From Deltaproteobacteria bacterium RBG_16_49_23 (GTDB lineage: Bacteria > Desulfobacterota > BSN033 > UBA1163), in assembly GCA_001798855.1 (NCBI GenBank), contig MGQQ01000036.1, forward strand, positions 1 to 38,152: a stretch of DNA of 38,152 nt, written 5' to 3'. Numbering within the stretch: position 1 is the first letter of the stretch; every line of letters starts with the position of its first letter. The translations under genes were made by a program, and so were the position numbers. Below, in pieces: positions 7,737 to 17,256 of the stretch. The notes under the pieces were generated by a model. The model made no database searches. It saw only the letters and a list, made by a program, of their open reading frames with translations, and was not told the origin of the DNA.

Positions 7737-8849
7737 ATGGCTCTTCAAGGGACACTGAAAGACTTTAGCATTACAGAGATCATCCAGCTCATCGGACAGC
7801 AGCTCAAAACAGGAGTCTTGAAGATACGCCGTGGAAAGAATCTGGTCGAAATCTTTTTTGTCGACGGAATGATCGTCCACATCTTCTCCAATTACCGGGG
7901 GAAGAAAGACCTCATCGGAGAGATCCTGGTCAAAGCCCAGTTGATTACCGATGAACAGCTTGAAAGGGTGCTGAAGGTTCAGAAAGAGACGCTTAAATAT
8001 ATCGGGGAGATCCTGGTCGAACTCGGATTGTTGACGAAAGAGGACATCCTGAAAGTGATCACGACCCAGATCTATGAGACCATCTACGACCTTTTCTGGT
8101 GGGAGGATGGGACTTTTAATTTCGATCTCAAATTGGTCGAAAGTTATAAAAAGATCCCCTTTGCCCTCAGCACCGAACAAGTCCTGTTAAACATCCTCCG
8201 GATGGTGGATGAGTGGTCCGAGATCGAAAAGAAGATCTTTTCTCCCCACCTCGTCTTTCGAAAACCCTTTGGGACCGAGGAGAAATCAGGGGGCGTCCTC
8301 TCTCCCCAGAAGCTGATGAGAGAAAAGTTGACTTCGGAACAGGAATTGATCCACAATTTAGTTGATGGGACCCGAACCGTCCAGGAGATGATTGACCGGA
8401 GCCTCCTGGGAAAATTTAACGCCAGCGAGATCTTGCTCAATCTCATGGAGATGGGTTTTATCGAAGTGGTCGGGGTCCGAACCCCAAGCCTCGTCAAGAA
8501 GGTGAGGATGATCAATTTCAGGGAGGCGCTGGCTTTTGTCTATTACGGCGCCTTCTTGATCTTTATCTTTCTCCTCTTGATCTACTTTAAGCCCAATTTT
8601 TTACGCCTCTTCTGGGATTTGAAGATCGAACGGGTCAATATCGAGGCGCCCGCCCTTTTCGTCCACCGAGGCCAACTCGATCGGATCAAGAGCGCCCTGG
8701 AAATATTTTATCTGGAAAGAGGGGGGTATCCTCAAAGGCTGGATGAGCTGGTCACCGCCCAGCTCCTACGAAAAAGCGACCTCTTCTATCACAAAGGCGT
8801 CTCTTATCAGTATGAGTTGAAAGATGGAAAATATATTTTGAAACATTGA
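7737..8849 (+). CDS. DUF4388 (PATAN) protein with a membrane anchor and pseudopilin-like C-terminus
   Basis: The N-terminus ([20 protein letters not shown], then KTGVLKI and [12 protein letters not shown]) is a DUF4388/PATAN domain, named after cyanobacterial PatA and common in deltaproteobacterial signalling proteins. A second helical region (about 60-140) and a small winged-helix-like segment (about 198-246, with [20 protein letters not shown]) follow. One membrane helix spans about 264-284. The remaining 85 residues, outside the membrane if the N-terminus is cytoplasmic, include [20 protein letters not shown] at 317-336, which resembles the conserved core of GspG-type major pseudopilins (a long helix followed by G-YP and L--L). 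The combination suggests a link between an intracellular signal and a periplasmic pilin-like domain, but this is inference. AAGGAG lies ten bases before the ATG. guaA follows after 58 bases. Confidence 0.75.
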   Translation: MALQGTLKDFSITEIIQLIGQQLKTGVLKIRRGKNLVEIFFVDGMIVHIFSNYRGKKDLIGEILVKAQLITDEQLERVLKVQKETLKYIGEILVELGLLTKEDILKVITTQIYETIYDLFWWEDGTFNFDLKLVESYKKIPFALSTEQVLLNILRMVDEWSEIEKKIFSPHLVFRKPFGTEEKSGGVLSPQKLMREKLTSEQELIHNLVDGTRTVQEMIDRSLLGKFNASEILLNLMEMGFIEVVGVRTPSLVKKVRMINFREALAFVYYGAFLIFIFLLLIYFKPNFLRLFWDLKIERVNIEAPALFVHRGQLDRIKSALEIFYLERGGYPQRLDELVTAQLLRKSDLFYHKGVSYQYELKDGKYILKH

Positions 8850-8907
8850 GGCAAACCTTTTTCGTTTTTCACATCCCTTTCTCATCCCATGCTCCCAAAG
8901 GAAAAGA

Positions 8908-10467
8908 ATGGAAAGATCTTCAATCTTCGATAAGATACTCATACTCGATTTTGGCTCCCAATATACCCAGTTGATCGCCCGGCGGGTGAGGGAATGCCAG
9001 ATCTATAGCGAGATTCAACCTTATCATTTCCCTCTGGAGAGCATCCAGGCCCTCTCTCCGAAGGGGATTATTCTCTCGGGAGGGCCTTCCAGCGTTTATG
9101 AATCAGGAGCCCCCCGTTGCGATCCCCAGCTCTTTCGGATGGGAATTCCCATTTTAGGGATCTGTTATGGAATGCAATTGATTGGTGACCTGCTGGGAGG
9201 GGAGGTCATCCATTCGGAGAAGAGGGAGTACGGAAAGGCCCGATTGATCATCGACCGTGGAGGAAGACTCTTTAAAGGGATCGGAGGAAAGGGAAGCTCC
9301 CTTCAGGTATGGATGAGCCATGGAGATCATATCCGGAGGCTGCCCCCTGGATTTCATACGGTCGCCCATTCCAGCAACACGCCCTTTGCCGTCATCGAAG
9401 ACCACCGGAGAAAGATTTACGGACTCCAGTTTCATCCGGAGGTGGTCCATACCCGAAGAGGGATCGATCTCATCCGGAATTTCCTTTTTCATATTTGCCA
9501 ATGTCAACATCTCTGGGACATGCGGTCTTTTCTGGAAGAGACGACAGGTGATTTGAAGAAAAGGATCGGTTCGGGAAGGGCGATCTGCGGTCTGAGCGGA
9601 GGGGTCGATTCTACGGTGGTCGCCCTTCTTCTCCACCGAGTGATCGGCGATCGTTTGAAATGTATTTTTGTGAATAATGGACTGTTGAGACGAAATGAGG
9701 CTTCCCAGGTCGTCGACCTCTTCAGCCGCCATTTTAATATTCCCCTCATCTATGTGGATGCCGAAGAGCATTTTCTGAAACGCTTAAAGGGGGTGACCGA
9801 TCCCGAGGAGAAGAGAAAGAAGATCGGGAGGGAGTTTATTAGCGTTTTTGAGAAGGAGGCGAGGAAGATCGGCGGAGTGCGCTATCTGGCCCAGGGTACG
9901 CTCTACCCGGATGTGATTGAGAGCGTTTCGTGGAAAGGTCCATCGGCCACGATCAAAAGCCACCATAATGTGGGGGGATTGCCGGAGAAAATGAGATTGA
10001 AGCTGGTGGAACCTCTTCGAGAATTGTTTAAGGATGAGGTGAGAGCCCTGGGTAGGGAGCTGGGCCTCCCCTCGGAGGTCATCAAACGTCAGCCCTTCCC
10101 AGGGCCGGGCCTTGCCATTCGAATCATCGGAGAGGTCAATCGTGAAAGACTGGAGATTCTGAGGGATGCGGATGAAATCGTCATGGAAGAGATGGGGAAG
10201 CACGATCTCCTGGATCGGGTCTGGCAATGCTTTGCGGTCCTGCTTCCCATCAAAACCGTGGGCGTGATGGGTGACTTGCGGACCTACGAAAACGTAGTCG
10301 CTTTACGGATTGTGGAAAGCCAGGATGGCATGACCGCTGATTGGGTGAAACTGCCCTATCGGATCCTGGAGCAGATGGCCAACCGCATCATCAATGAGGT
10401 GAAGAAAGTGAACCGGGTGGTGTATGATGTCAGCTCCAAACCGCCCAGCACCATCGAATGGGAATAA
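8908..10467 (+). CDS. guaA: GMP synthase, glutamine-hydrolysing
   Basis: GMP synthase converts XMP to GMP using glutamine and ATP. The 519-residue protein has the class I amidotransferase domain first, with the nucleophile in GICYGMQ (C86) and the FHPEV pair H176 and E178. The ATP pyrophosphatase domain follows, with the P-loop SGGVDS at 230-235, and the dimerisation domain ends in the usual STIEWE. The ATG at 8908 is preceded by AAAGGAAAAG. This gene closes the operon begun by guaB. No independent promoter was found in the 58-base gap, so expression probably depends on the guaB promoter. Confidence 0.97.
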   Translation: MERSSIFDKILILDFGSQYTQLIARRVRECQIYSEIQPYHFPLESIQALSPKGIILSGGPSSVYESGAPRCDPQLFRMGIPILGICYGMQLIGDLLGGEVIHSEKREYGKARLIIDRGGRLFKGIGGKGSSLQVWMSHGDHIRRLPPGFHTVAHSSNTPFAVIEDHRRKIYGLQFHPEVVHTRRGIDLIRNFLFHICQCQHLWDMRSFLEETTGDLKKRIGSGRAICGLSGGVDSTVVALLLHRVIGDRLKCIFVNNGLLRRNEASQVVDLFSRHFNIPLIYVDAEEHFLKRLKGVTDPEEKRKKIGREFISVFEKEARKIGGVRYLAQGTLYPDVIESVSWKGPSATIKSHHNVGGLPEKMRLKLVEPLRELFKDEVRALGRELGLPSEVIKRQPFPGPGLAIRIIGEVNRERLEILRDADEIVMEEMGKHDLLDRVWQCFAVLLPIKTVGVMGDLRTYENVVALRIVESQDGMTADWVKLPYRILEQMANRIINEVKKVNRVVYDVSSKPPSTIEWE

Positions 10468-10590
10468 TCTAAAAAGAACTGGAATAATGGAATATTGGAA
10501 TATTGTCATACCGGGGAAAAAACAAAGAAGGGATAATGAATTGTGCCTAATTCTCTCCGGCGAACGTCGGAGCGGACACCGTTGATCGTG

Positions 10591-10599
10591 TGTTATAAT
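10591..10599 (+). promoter_or_regulatory. Extended -10 promoter, likely for dnaE-accA-mutL
   Basis: TGT immediately precedes a perfect TATAAT at 10594-10599, the extended -10 arrangement. The -35 region is poor (CGGACA at a short 15-base spacing). A GC-rich hairpin with arms CTCCGGCG and CGTCGGAG lies just upstream at 10555-10572. The site is about 140 bases before the chosen dnaE start. Confidence 0.5.
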
Positions 10600-10735
10600 A
10601 CTTTGGACTCAAGCAATGATCAGAAGTGATGGGATGTTGGAGTAGTGGGTAAAATATGGATAGCATAGTCAATGCGAATTTATTCCAAGGAATGTGTCAA
10701 TTCTCCTCAACCCATTATTCCGTCGGTTAATCCCA

Positions 10736-13700
10736 ATGGCCCACAACGAGTTTGTCCACCTCCATCTTCATAGCCAGTACAGCCTGCTGGATGGCGCCAT
10801 CCGGTTTGAAGAGGTGTTCAATTTAGCGAAAAAGCACCGGATGGATACCGTGGCGATAACCGATCACGGGAATATGTTCGGGGCCATCGAATTCTATCAG
10901 AGCGCCATCAAACACGGGATCAAGCCCATCCTGGGATGTGAACTTTATGTGGCTCCCCGAAGCCGGCTTGAGAAGAAAACGGCGGCGGAACGGGGGGGGG
11001 GAGCCTTTCATCTCACCCTTCTGGTCAAAAATCGGACAGGCTATTTTAACCTCATTAAACTGATCAGTCTCGCTCATCTCGAAGGATTCTATTATAAGCC
11101 GAGGGTCGATAAGGAACTTCTGAGCAAATATCACGAGGGTTTGATTTGCCTCAGCGGATGCCTCAAAGGAGAGATTGCCATCCTGGCGGGCCGGGGGGAG
11201 ATGAAGAAAGCCCTCCAGACCGCAGAGGAATATCGCAAGATCTTCGAGGGCCGACGGTTTTTTATCGAACTCCAGAAAAATGGAGTTGAAAACCAGGCCC
11301 TGGTCAATGAACGGCTTCTTGAGATCAGTCGGGAGCTCTTCCTGCCTGTGGTAGCCACGAATGATTGCCATTACCTCCAACGCGAAGATGCCCGGGCCCA
11401 TGAGGTTCTTCTATGCATCCAGACCGGTAAGACGCTCAACGATAGCGAACGCATGAGATTTTCTTCGGATGAATTCTATTTCAGATCCCCCCAGGAGATG
11501 ATGGACCTCTTCAGGGATACTCCCGAGGCCATCGCTCACACGATGGAGATCGCGGAGGAATGCAACCTGGAATTGAAGTTTGACGAAAAGCATATTCCGC
11601 GGATCACCATCCCCTCCGGAGAATCGCTGGACAGCCATCTCGAAAGGCTTGCACGGGAAGGACTGGAGAAAAAGCTTCACCCTTACGAAAATGCGGAGGA
11701 TTTTCATGAGCGGGCCTCGCGATACCGCAGTCGTCTGGAAGAAGAACTGAAGATCATCAAATCCATGGGATATCCCGGATATTTTTTAATTGTGGCTGAT
11801 TTCATCCATTATGCCAAACAGAAAGGAATTCCGGTTGGCCCGGGAAGAGGCTCGGTGGCCGGAAGCCTGGCCGCCTATGCGCTCAATATTACGGATCTGG
11901 ATCCCATCGAATATGACCTCATCTTTGAAAGGTTTTTGAATCCGGGCCGTAAGAGCAGTATGCCGGATGTGGACGTCGATTTTTGCATGGAGGGAAGGGA
12001 TGAGGTGATCCAGTATGTGATGGAAAAGTATGGAAAGGAGAATGTCGCCCAGATCATCACCTTTGGCAAGATGCAGGCAAGGGCCGTGCTGCGGGATGTG
12101 GGACGGGTCATGGGAATACCCTATGCCGAAGTGGACCGGATCGCTAAACTCATCCCCGGCACCCCCAATATCAGTCTCGAAGAGGCTCTTGAAAAAGAAC
12201 CTCAATTGAAAGAGATGATCCAGAAGGATTCAAAAATCGCTTCCCTCTTTAAGATTGCGAGATCACTCGAAGGGCTGACCCGTCATGCCTCTACCCATGC
12301 GGCAGGAGTCGTCATCTCGAATCGGCCCTTGATGGACTACCTCCCCCTCTATCGCGGCCAGGATGGGGAAGTGGTCACCCAGTATGCGATGAAAGAGGTG
12401 GAGGCGATCGGGTTGGTCAAATTCGACTTTTTAGGACTCAAGACCCTGACCATGCTGAACCATGCCATTGAACTCATTGAAAAGAACCGGGGGATAAGGA
12501 TTGAACTCTCGGAGATTCCCCTCAATGACCCTGAAGTGTTTACATCCCTTGGGGCCGGCTCCAATCTCGGCATCTTCCAGCTGGAGAGCTCCGGGATGAG
12601 GGATCTTTTGACCAAACTGAAACCCGAGAGTTTCAAGGACATTATCGCCCTGGTCGCCCTCTACCGGCCGGGTCCTCTTGACAGCGGGATGGTGGAAGAG
12701 TTTGTCAAGCGGAGGCACGGGAAAGTGGCCATCTCTTACGAAATCCCGGCTCTCGAAGGAATTCTGATGGACACTTACGGGGTCATCGTCTATCAGGAGC
12801 AGGTGATGCGCATTGCGAGCAGCCTTGCCAGTTTTACGCTCGAAGATGCGGATAACCTGCGAAGGGCCATGGCCAAGAAAGACCCCGCAGAGATGGAGAA
12901 GCAGAAGAAGAGGTTTCTGGAGGGATCGAAAAAGAACCGGATCGCTCCCAGGAAGGCCGAGAAGATTTTTGAGCAGATGGAGACCTTTGGCCGTTACGGC
13001 TTCAATAAATCACACAGCGCCGCTTACGCCCTCATCGCCTACCAGACCGCCTATTTGAAAACCCGCTATCCGATCGAATTTATGGCCGCCTTGCTGACCA
13101 GCGAGGTGCAGAACGCCGATAAGATCATGAGGTATATCGCAGAGTGTCGCGAGATGTCCATCTCCATCCTACCTCCGGATATCAATGAGAGTCACAGGAA
13201 TTTTACCGTGGTGGGAAAACAGATTCGATTCGGACTGGCTGCGGTCAAGAATGTGGGGGATGCCGCCATTGAGGCTCTCCTGAAAGAGAAAGAGGAGAAG
13301 GGGAGATTCCAATCCCTTTACGATTTCTGCCAGAGGGTCGATCTGAGAAAGGTGAATCGCCGGGTGATCGAAAGTCTGATCAAATGCGGCGCCTTCGACT
13401 TCTCGGGAGCCCATCGTTCCCAGATGCTGATCGTTCTGGAGGAGATCCTCGAGCGTTCGCAGGGAGCTCAGCGGAAGAGGGATGCAACCCAGATGAGCAT
13501 GTGGGAAGGTTCTCCGGGGGAGAGAGAGGGGTTCTATCCTGAGATCGATGAATATCCCGAAAGCCAGTTGATTCTTTTTGAAAAAGAGACAATCGGATTC
13601 TACATCTCCCGGCATCCCCTGTCCGCTTACCAGGAGGCGATCAAAAGGCATACGGAAGAAGATACCTCCACTCTGCCCCGGTTGCAGAATGGTCAGGAGG

Positions 13701-14197
13701 TGAAGATCTGCGGCCTGGTCAGTAGCTTGAAGGAAATCGTCACCAAAAAAGGGGACCGGATGGCTTTTTTAAGCCTTGAGGATATGAAGGGATTTGTAGA
13801 GGTCATCCTTTTCCCGGAAGTATTTAAAAGCGCTTCAAATTGTCTCAGAGGAGGAGATCCTCTTCTGGTCCGCGGGAGCCTCGATCTCTCCGAGGACCGC
13901 ATCAAGATCAAAGCGACGGAGGTTCGATCCCTTGCCGGATTGTCATCCTCCCCCCTCCGGTCCTTTCATTTAAAGATCCCTCACTCCTCTTTAACGCCCA
14001 CAGGTCTCGCCCAATTGAAAGAGACGATTCTTGCCCATCAGGGATCCTGCCGGGTCTTCCTCCATATCACCAATGGAGAACAACGGGAAACCGTGATCGC
14101 CTTCTCCGATGAGTACCGGGTCGATCCCTCTCCGGTTTTTCAAGATCGGGTCAAAACGCTATTTTCCTCTCCACGCGTCTCTTTTGAATGGGGGTAG
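10736..14197 (+). CDS. dnaE: DNA polymerase III alpha subunit
   Basis: This is the catalytic subunit of the replicative polymerase. From the ATG at 10736 it has 1153 residues. The PHP domain opens with FVHLHLHSQYSLLDGAI and includes ITDHGNMFG. The polymerase palm carries MPDVDVDFCM, where D411 and D413 align with E. coli D401 and D403, and KFDFLGL, where D564 aligns with D555. A helix-hairpin-helix region and an OB fold (VKICGLVSSLKEIVTKKGDR) follow. A GTG at 10694 would add 14 residues (SILLNPLFRRLIP after fMet) that the family lacks; I prefer the ATG because MAHNEFVHLHLHSQYS is the normal start. Neither start has a strong ribosome site. It is followed four bases later by accA, a conserved pairing in proteobacteria. 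Confidence 0.96.
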   Translation: MAHNEFVHLHLHSQYSLLDGAIRFEEVFNLAKKHRMDTVAITDHGNMFGAIEFYQSAIKHGIKPILGCELYVAPRSRLEKKTAAERGGGAFHLTLLVKNRTGYFNLIKLISLAHLEGFYYKPRVDKELLSKYHEGLICLSGCLKGEIAILAGRGEMKKALQTAEEYRKIFEGRRFFIELQKNGVENQALVNERLLEISRELFLPVVATNDCHYLQREDARAHEVLLCIQTGKTLNDSERMRFSSDEFYFRSPQEMMDLFRDTPEAIAHTMEIAEECNLELKFDEKHIPRITIPSGESLDSHLERLAREGLEKKLHPYENAEDFHERASRYRSRLEEELKIIKSMGYPGYFLIVADFIHYAKQKGIPVGPGRGSVAGSLAAYALNITDLDPIEYDLIFERFLNPGRKSSMPDVDVDFCMEGRDEVIQYVMEKYGKENVAQIITFGKMQARAVLRDVGRVMGIPYAEVDRIAKLIPGTPNISLEEALEKEPQLKEMIQKDSKIASLFKIARSLEGLTRHASTHAAGVVISNRPLMDYLPLYRGQDGEVVTQYAMKEVEAIGLVKFDFLGLKTLTMLNHAIELIEKNRGIRIELSEIPLNDPEVFTSLGAGSNLGIFQLESSGMRDLLTKLKPESFKDIIALVALYRPGPLDSGMVEEFVKRRHGKVAISYEIPALEGILMDTYGVIVYQEQVMRIASSLASFTLEDADNLRRAMAKKDPAEMEKQKKRFLEGSKKNRIAPRKAEKIFEQMETFGRYGFNKSHSAAYALIAYQTAYLKTRYPIEFMAALLTSEVQNADKIMRYIAECREMSISILPPDINESHRNFTVVGKQIRFGLAAVKNVGDAAIEALLKEKEEKGRFQSLYDFCQRVDLRKVNRRVIESLIKCGAFDFSGAHRSQMLIVLEEILERSQGAQRKRDATQMSMWEGSPGEREGFYPEIDEYPESQLILFEKETIGFYISRHPLSAYQEAIKRHTEEDTSTLPRLQNGQEVKICGLVSSLKEIVTKKGDRMAFLSLEDMKGFVEVILFPEVFKSASNCLRGGDPLLVRGSLDLSEDRIKIKATEVRSLAGLSSSPLRSFHLKIPHSSLTPTGLAQLKETILAHQGSCRVFLHITNGEQRETVIAFSDEYRVDPSPVFQDRVKTLFSSPRVSFEWG

Positions 14198-14200
14198 AAG

Positions 14201-15172
14201 ATGGGCAAGCATTATCTCGATTTTGAAAAACCGCTCGTCGAACTGGAAAACGAGATCGAACATCTGAAGAGATTTTCAAAAGGGAGACATCTCCATATCG
14301 ACGAGCAGATCAAGAATCTGGAGGAAAAGCTTCACCGGTTGCGGAAGGAAGTCTTCACGAATCTGACGGGCTGGCAAATTACACAGCTGGCCCGGCATAT
14401 CGACCGGCCCAAAGCCTCCTATTATCTTCAGGCGATCTTCAAAGATTTTATTGAACTGCACGGAGACCGGTATTACGGGGATGATCCGGCCATCGTCGGG
14501 GGAGTGGCGAGGTTTAATGAAACGCCGGTCATCGTCGTGGCTCACCAAAAGGGAACCGACATGAGGGAAATGGCAAACCGGAACTTTGGGATGCCGCATC
14601 CCGAAGGATACCGGAAGGCCTTAAGGCTGATGAAGATGGCAGAGGTGTTTCAAAAGCCGATCATCACCATGATCGATACACCGGGCGCCTTTCCGGGAGT
14701 GGGGGCCGAGGAGAGGGGGCAGGCCGAAGCGATTGCCCGGAATCTCAAAATGATGGCGATGCTCCGGACGCCGATCCTAACCCTTGTCATCGGAGAAGGA
14801 GGGAGCGGGGGCGCCCTGGCCATCGGTGTCGGGGACCGGATATTGATGCTGGAGTATTCGATCTATTCCGTGATCTCTCCGGAGGGATGTGCGGCGATCC
14901 TCTGGAAAGACGGCGAGAAGGGCAAGGCTATGGCTGCGGATTCCCTCAAATTGACCGCGCCCGATCTCTTTCGATTGGGAGTGATCGATGAGGTGATTCA
15001 AGAACCGTTGGGTGGAGCGCACCGGGACCCCGGGGAGACGGCAAACCGGTTAAAAGGGACATTGGAAAACCATCTGGAGGGGTTGAAAAAGATGGACATG
15101 GATTCCCTTTTAGGGACACGATATGAGAAATTCAGAAGGATGGGAACCTTTCTCGAGGAGAGCGGAAAGTAG
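14201..15172 (+). CDS. accA: Acetyl-CoA carboxylase carboxyltransferase alpha subunit
   Basis: AccA pairs with AccD to move the carboxyl group from carboxybiotin to acetyl-CoA, giving malonyl-CoA for fatty acid synthesis. The 323 residues match the E. coli length (319). Clear family stretches are the N-terminal LDFEKPLVELENEIEHLK, then FIELHGDRYYGDD, GMPHPEGYRKALRLM, PIITMIDTPGAFPGVGAEER and GEGGSGGALAIGVGD. The partner accD is not in the window. The ATG lies four bases after the dnaE stop, so translation is probably coupled. Confidence 0.97.
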   Translation: MGKHYLDFEKPLVELENEIEHLKRFSKGRHLHIDEQIKNLEEKLHRLRKEVFTNLTGWQITQLARHIDRPKASYYLQAIFKDFIELHGDRYYGDDPAIVGGVARFNETPVIVVAHQKGTDMREMANRNFGMPHPEGYRKALRLMKMAEVFQKPIITMIDTPGAFPGVGAEERGQAEAIARNLKMMAMLRTPILTLVIGEGGSGGALAIGVGDRILMLEYSIYSVISPEGCAAILWKDGEKGKAMAADSLKLTAPDLFRLGVIDEVIQEPLGGAHRDPGETANRLKGTLENHLEGLKKMDMDSLLGTRYEKFRRMGTFLEESGK

Positions 15173-15198
15173 AGGGTGGAGGGTGGAAAGTTAAAAAG

Positions 15199-16947
15199 AT
15201 GGGGGCTGGGAAAATCCAAGTTTTGCCGGAGGCCGTTGCCCAGAAGATCGCGGCTGGAGAGGTTGTCGAAAGGCCGGCCTCAGTGGTCAAAGAGTTGATG
15301 GAAAATGCCATCGACGCCGGGGCTTCTGAAATCGTGGTGGAACTTAAATCGGGCGGACTCCAGCTCATCCGCGTGGCCGATAATGGGGAGGGGATGGATC
15401 CCGGAGACGTTCCCCTTGCCCTCCGGCGATTCGCCACCAGCAAGATCCGGAAGGCCGAAGACCTTTATGCCGTCGAGACACTCGGATTCAGAGGAGAGGC
15501 ATTGCCCAGCATTGCCTCCGTCTCGCAGATGGTTCTCAGGACCCGGCCATCGAATTCGATCAGCGGGACAAAAGTCGTCTCCGAAGGAGGCGAGATCAAA
15601 GATATTTCAGAGACAGGATGTCCCGTGGGGACGGAGGTGGAAGTCCATCAGCTTTTCTACAACCTTCCGGTGCGTAGAAAATTTTTAAGATCCATTCGCA
15701 CGGAGCTTCGATATGCCCTCCATCATTTTCTAAGGGTGAGCCTTGCCCATCCCGCCATTACGTTCAGGTTCATCCATGAGGGCCGCAGGCTTCATGAATT
15801 GTTGAAAACGGAGTCTTCTCTGGTCCGGGCTGAAGCGGTCGCCGGTAGGGAGATTTCCGACCATCTCGAGCCCCTTCGGTTTGAAGAGGGTGAAATCCAG
15901 ATAGACGGTTTTACAAGCCTTCCTCCCTTTTCAAAGGGAAATGGGGATGGGATCTCCATCTATATCAACCGCAGGTATGTGAAGGATCGAATCATCTACA
16001 AGGCCCTGCTGGAGGCCTACCGGCATATCCTCCCTGCCGATAAATATCCCGTTTCCATTCTATTCATCCGCCTTCCGCCTTCTTCTGTCGATGTGAATGT
16101 CCATCCGACCAAAGCAGAGGTGAAATTTAAGGAACCGGAAAGAGTCTATCAGGCTGTCCTGTCTTCCGTTCGGAGAGTGCTGGGAGAAGTCCCCCAGCAT
16201 GCGAAATGGGTTTCTCCGGAGCGAATAAAGGAGGTCGCCAGGCAAAACGGACCTCAGGCCTCTCTCTCCTTTCAGAATTTATGGAGACCCTATCCCGGGG
16301 TCGAGGGAGAAGAGATCCTCGTTCCGATGGTGGGAGAAGGGGAAGGGCCTCGATGGGAAAAGGAGAAGAGCGGCCCTTATCGAATTGTAGGTCAACTCTG
16401 GGGGACCTATATTCTTTGCGAAACAGAGGGGACCCTTATCTTTGTTGATCAGCATGCCGCCCACGAAAGGGTTCTGTATGAGAAATTGAAAAAGCAATTT
16501 GAGGAACGTTCTCTGGTCACAGAGAAATTACTTCTGCCCATTTTGATAGAATTGTCACTTGAGGAATCACTCATATTCGATTCGGCGCAAGAGGCCTTTG
16601 AGGCGATCGGTTTGGAAATGGAGTCTGTGGGGGAAAGGCTTTTTGCCATTCGATCCATTCCTTCTTTTGTCGAACAGAAGGAGGTCGGGGAGAGGGTGAA
16701 GCAGATGCTGGAGGAACTCTCTTTCTTAAAGAGGGGAGGGGAGGGAACGGCGCCCCTTCATACCCTTCTCATCTCCCTGGCTTGCCATTCAGCGGTCCGG
16801 GCCCATTTCTCATTGAGGAGAGAAGAGATAGAAGCGTTGATCGGGAGTCTCTATCCTTTCAACCCTTCGACCACCTGTCCGCACGGGCGTCCCATTTTCT
16901 TTCTTCTTCCTCTTGATGAGATGAACAGACAGTTTAAGCGGAATTGA
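15199..16947 (+). CDS. mutL: DNA mismatch repair protein MutL (endonuclease type)
   Basis: MutL links MutS mismatch recognition to strand excision. The N-terminal GHKL ATPase has ELMENAIDAGA, DNGEGM and GFRGEALPSIASV. A linker of about 90 residues leads to the C-terminal dimerisation domain, which keeps the metal-binding endonuclease motif: DQHAAHERVLYE begins at residue 417 and fits DQHA(X)2E(X)4E. ACHSAVRAH and CPHGRP near the end complete the nuclease site. Such MutL proteins nick DNA themselves, as in species without MutH, unlike E. coli MutL. The 582-residue length is typical. The gap from accA is 26 bases with GGTGGA as a weak ribosome site. The gene converges with pilR. Confidence 0.96.
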   Translation: MGAGKIQVLPEAVAQKIAAGEVVERPASVVKELMENAIDAGASEIVVELKSGGLQLIRVADNGEGMDPGDVPLALRRFATSKIRKAEDLYAVETLGFRGEALPSIASVSQMVLRTRPSNSISGTKVVSEGGEIKDISETGCPVGTEVEVHQLFYNLPVRRKFLRSIRTELRYALHHFLRVSLAHPAITFRFIHEGRRLHELLKTESSLVRAEAVAGREISDHLEPLRFEEGEIQIDGFTSLPPFSKGNGDGISIYINRRYVKDRIIYKALLEAYRHILPADKYPVSILFIRLPPSSVDVNVHPTKAEVKFKEPERVYQAVLSSVRRVLGEVPQHAKWVSPERIKEVARQNGPQASLSFQNLWRPYPGVEGEEILVPMVGEGEGPRWEKEKSGPYRIVGQLWGTYILCETEGTLIFVDQHAAHERVLYEKLKKQFEERSLVTEKLLLPILIELSLEESLIFDSAQEAFEAIGLEMESVGERLFAIRSIPSFVEQKEVGERVKQMLEELSFLKRGGEGTAPLHTLLISLACHSAVRAHFSLRREEIEALIGSLYPFNPSTTCPHGRPIFFLLPLDEMNRQFKRN

Positions 16948-16999
16948 GGCGGGACGAGACTCTTTTTTTTCGTGATAGAAAATACATGGGAATGCCAAA

Positions 17000-17212
17000 T
17001 CCAGAGGGGCAGGCGGGCCAGCGGAGAAAGATTTAGGCCTGCCTGCGCGAAGCCGCTTCGGCGAAGGCAGGGCGGCACCGCTTAAGGATTGGCTCCAGAC
17101 GCTCCAAGACCAATAAAAAACCTCATTTTCATTGACTACAAAAGTTTCCCTTAAACGTCCAATGATCCGCAATCCTAAAGATTTCGGAGTCTGGTCCGCC
17201 TGCCCCTCTGGA
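17000..17212. repeat. MITE-like element with 22-bp terminal inverted repeats between mutL and pilR
   Basis: The ends at 17000-17021 and 17191-17212 are inverted copies matching at 21 of 22 positions, and similarity continues inward imperfectly (GAAAGATTTAGG against GAAATCTTTAGG). An internal near-perfect palindrome lies at 17038-17071 (arms CCTGCCT and AGGCAGG around GAAGC/GCTTC). No reading frame of useful length is present. It fills most of the 309-base gap between the convergent mutL and pilR genes. The remaining gap sequence shows no clear T-tract terminator. Confidence 0.7.
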
Positions 17213-17256
17213 GTTCATTCTGTCATTACGAAATTGGAGATGCTTCCTGAAGCGGG

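Noticed and set aside
15901..15950. Repeat-like string in mutL (CTCCCTTTTCAAAGGGAAAT) resembling the intergenic palindromes
   Set aside because: The surrounding MutL segment keeps the family's spacing between its GF and NRR motifs, so there is no inserted peptide. Treated as coincidence or codon composition.
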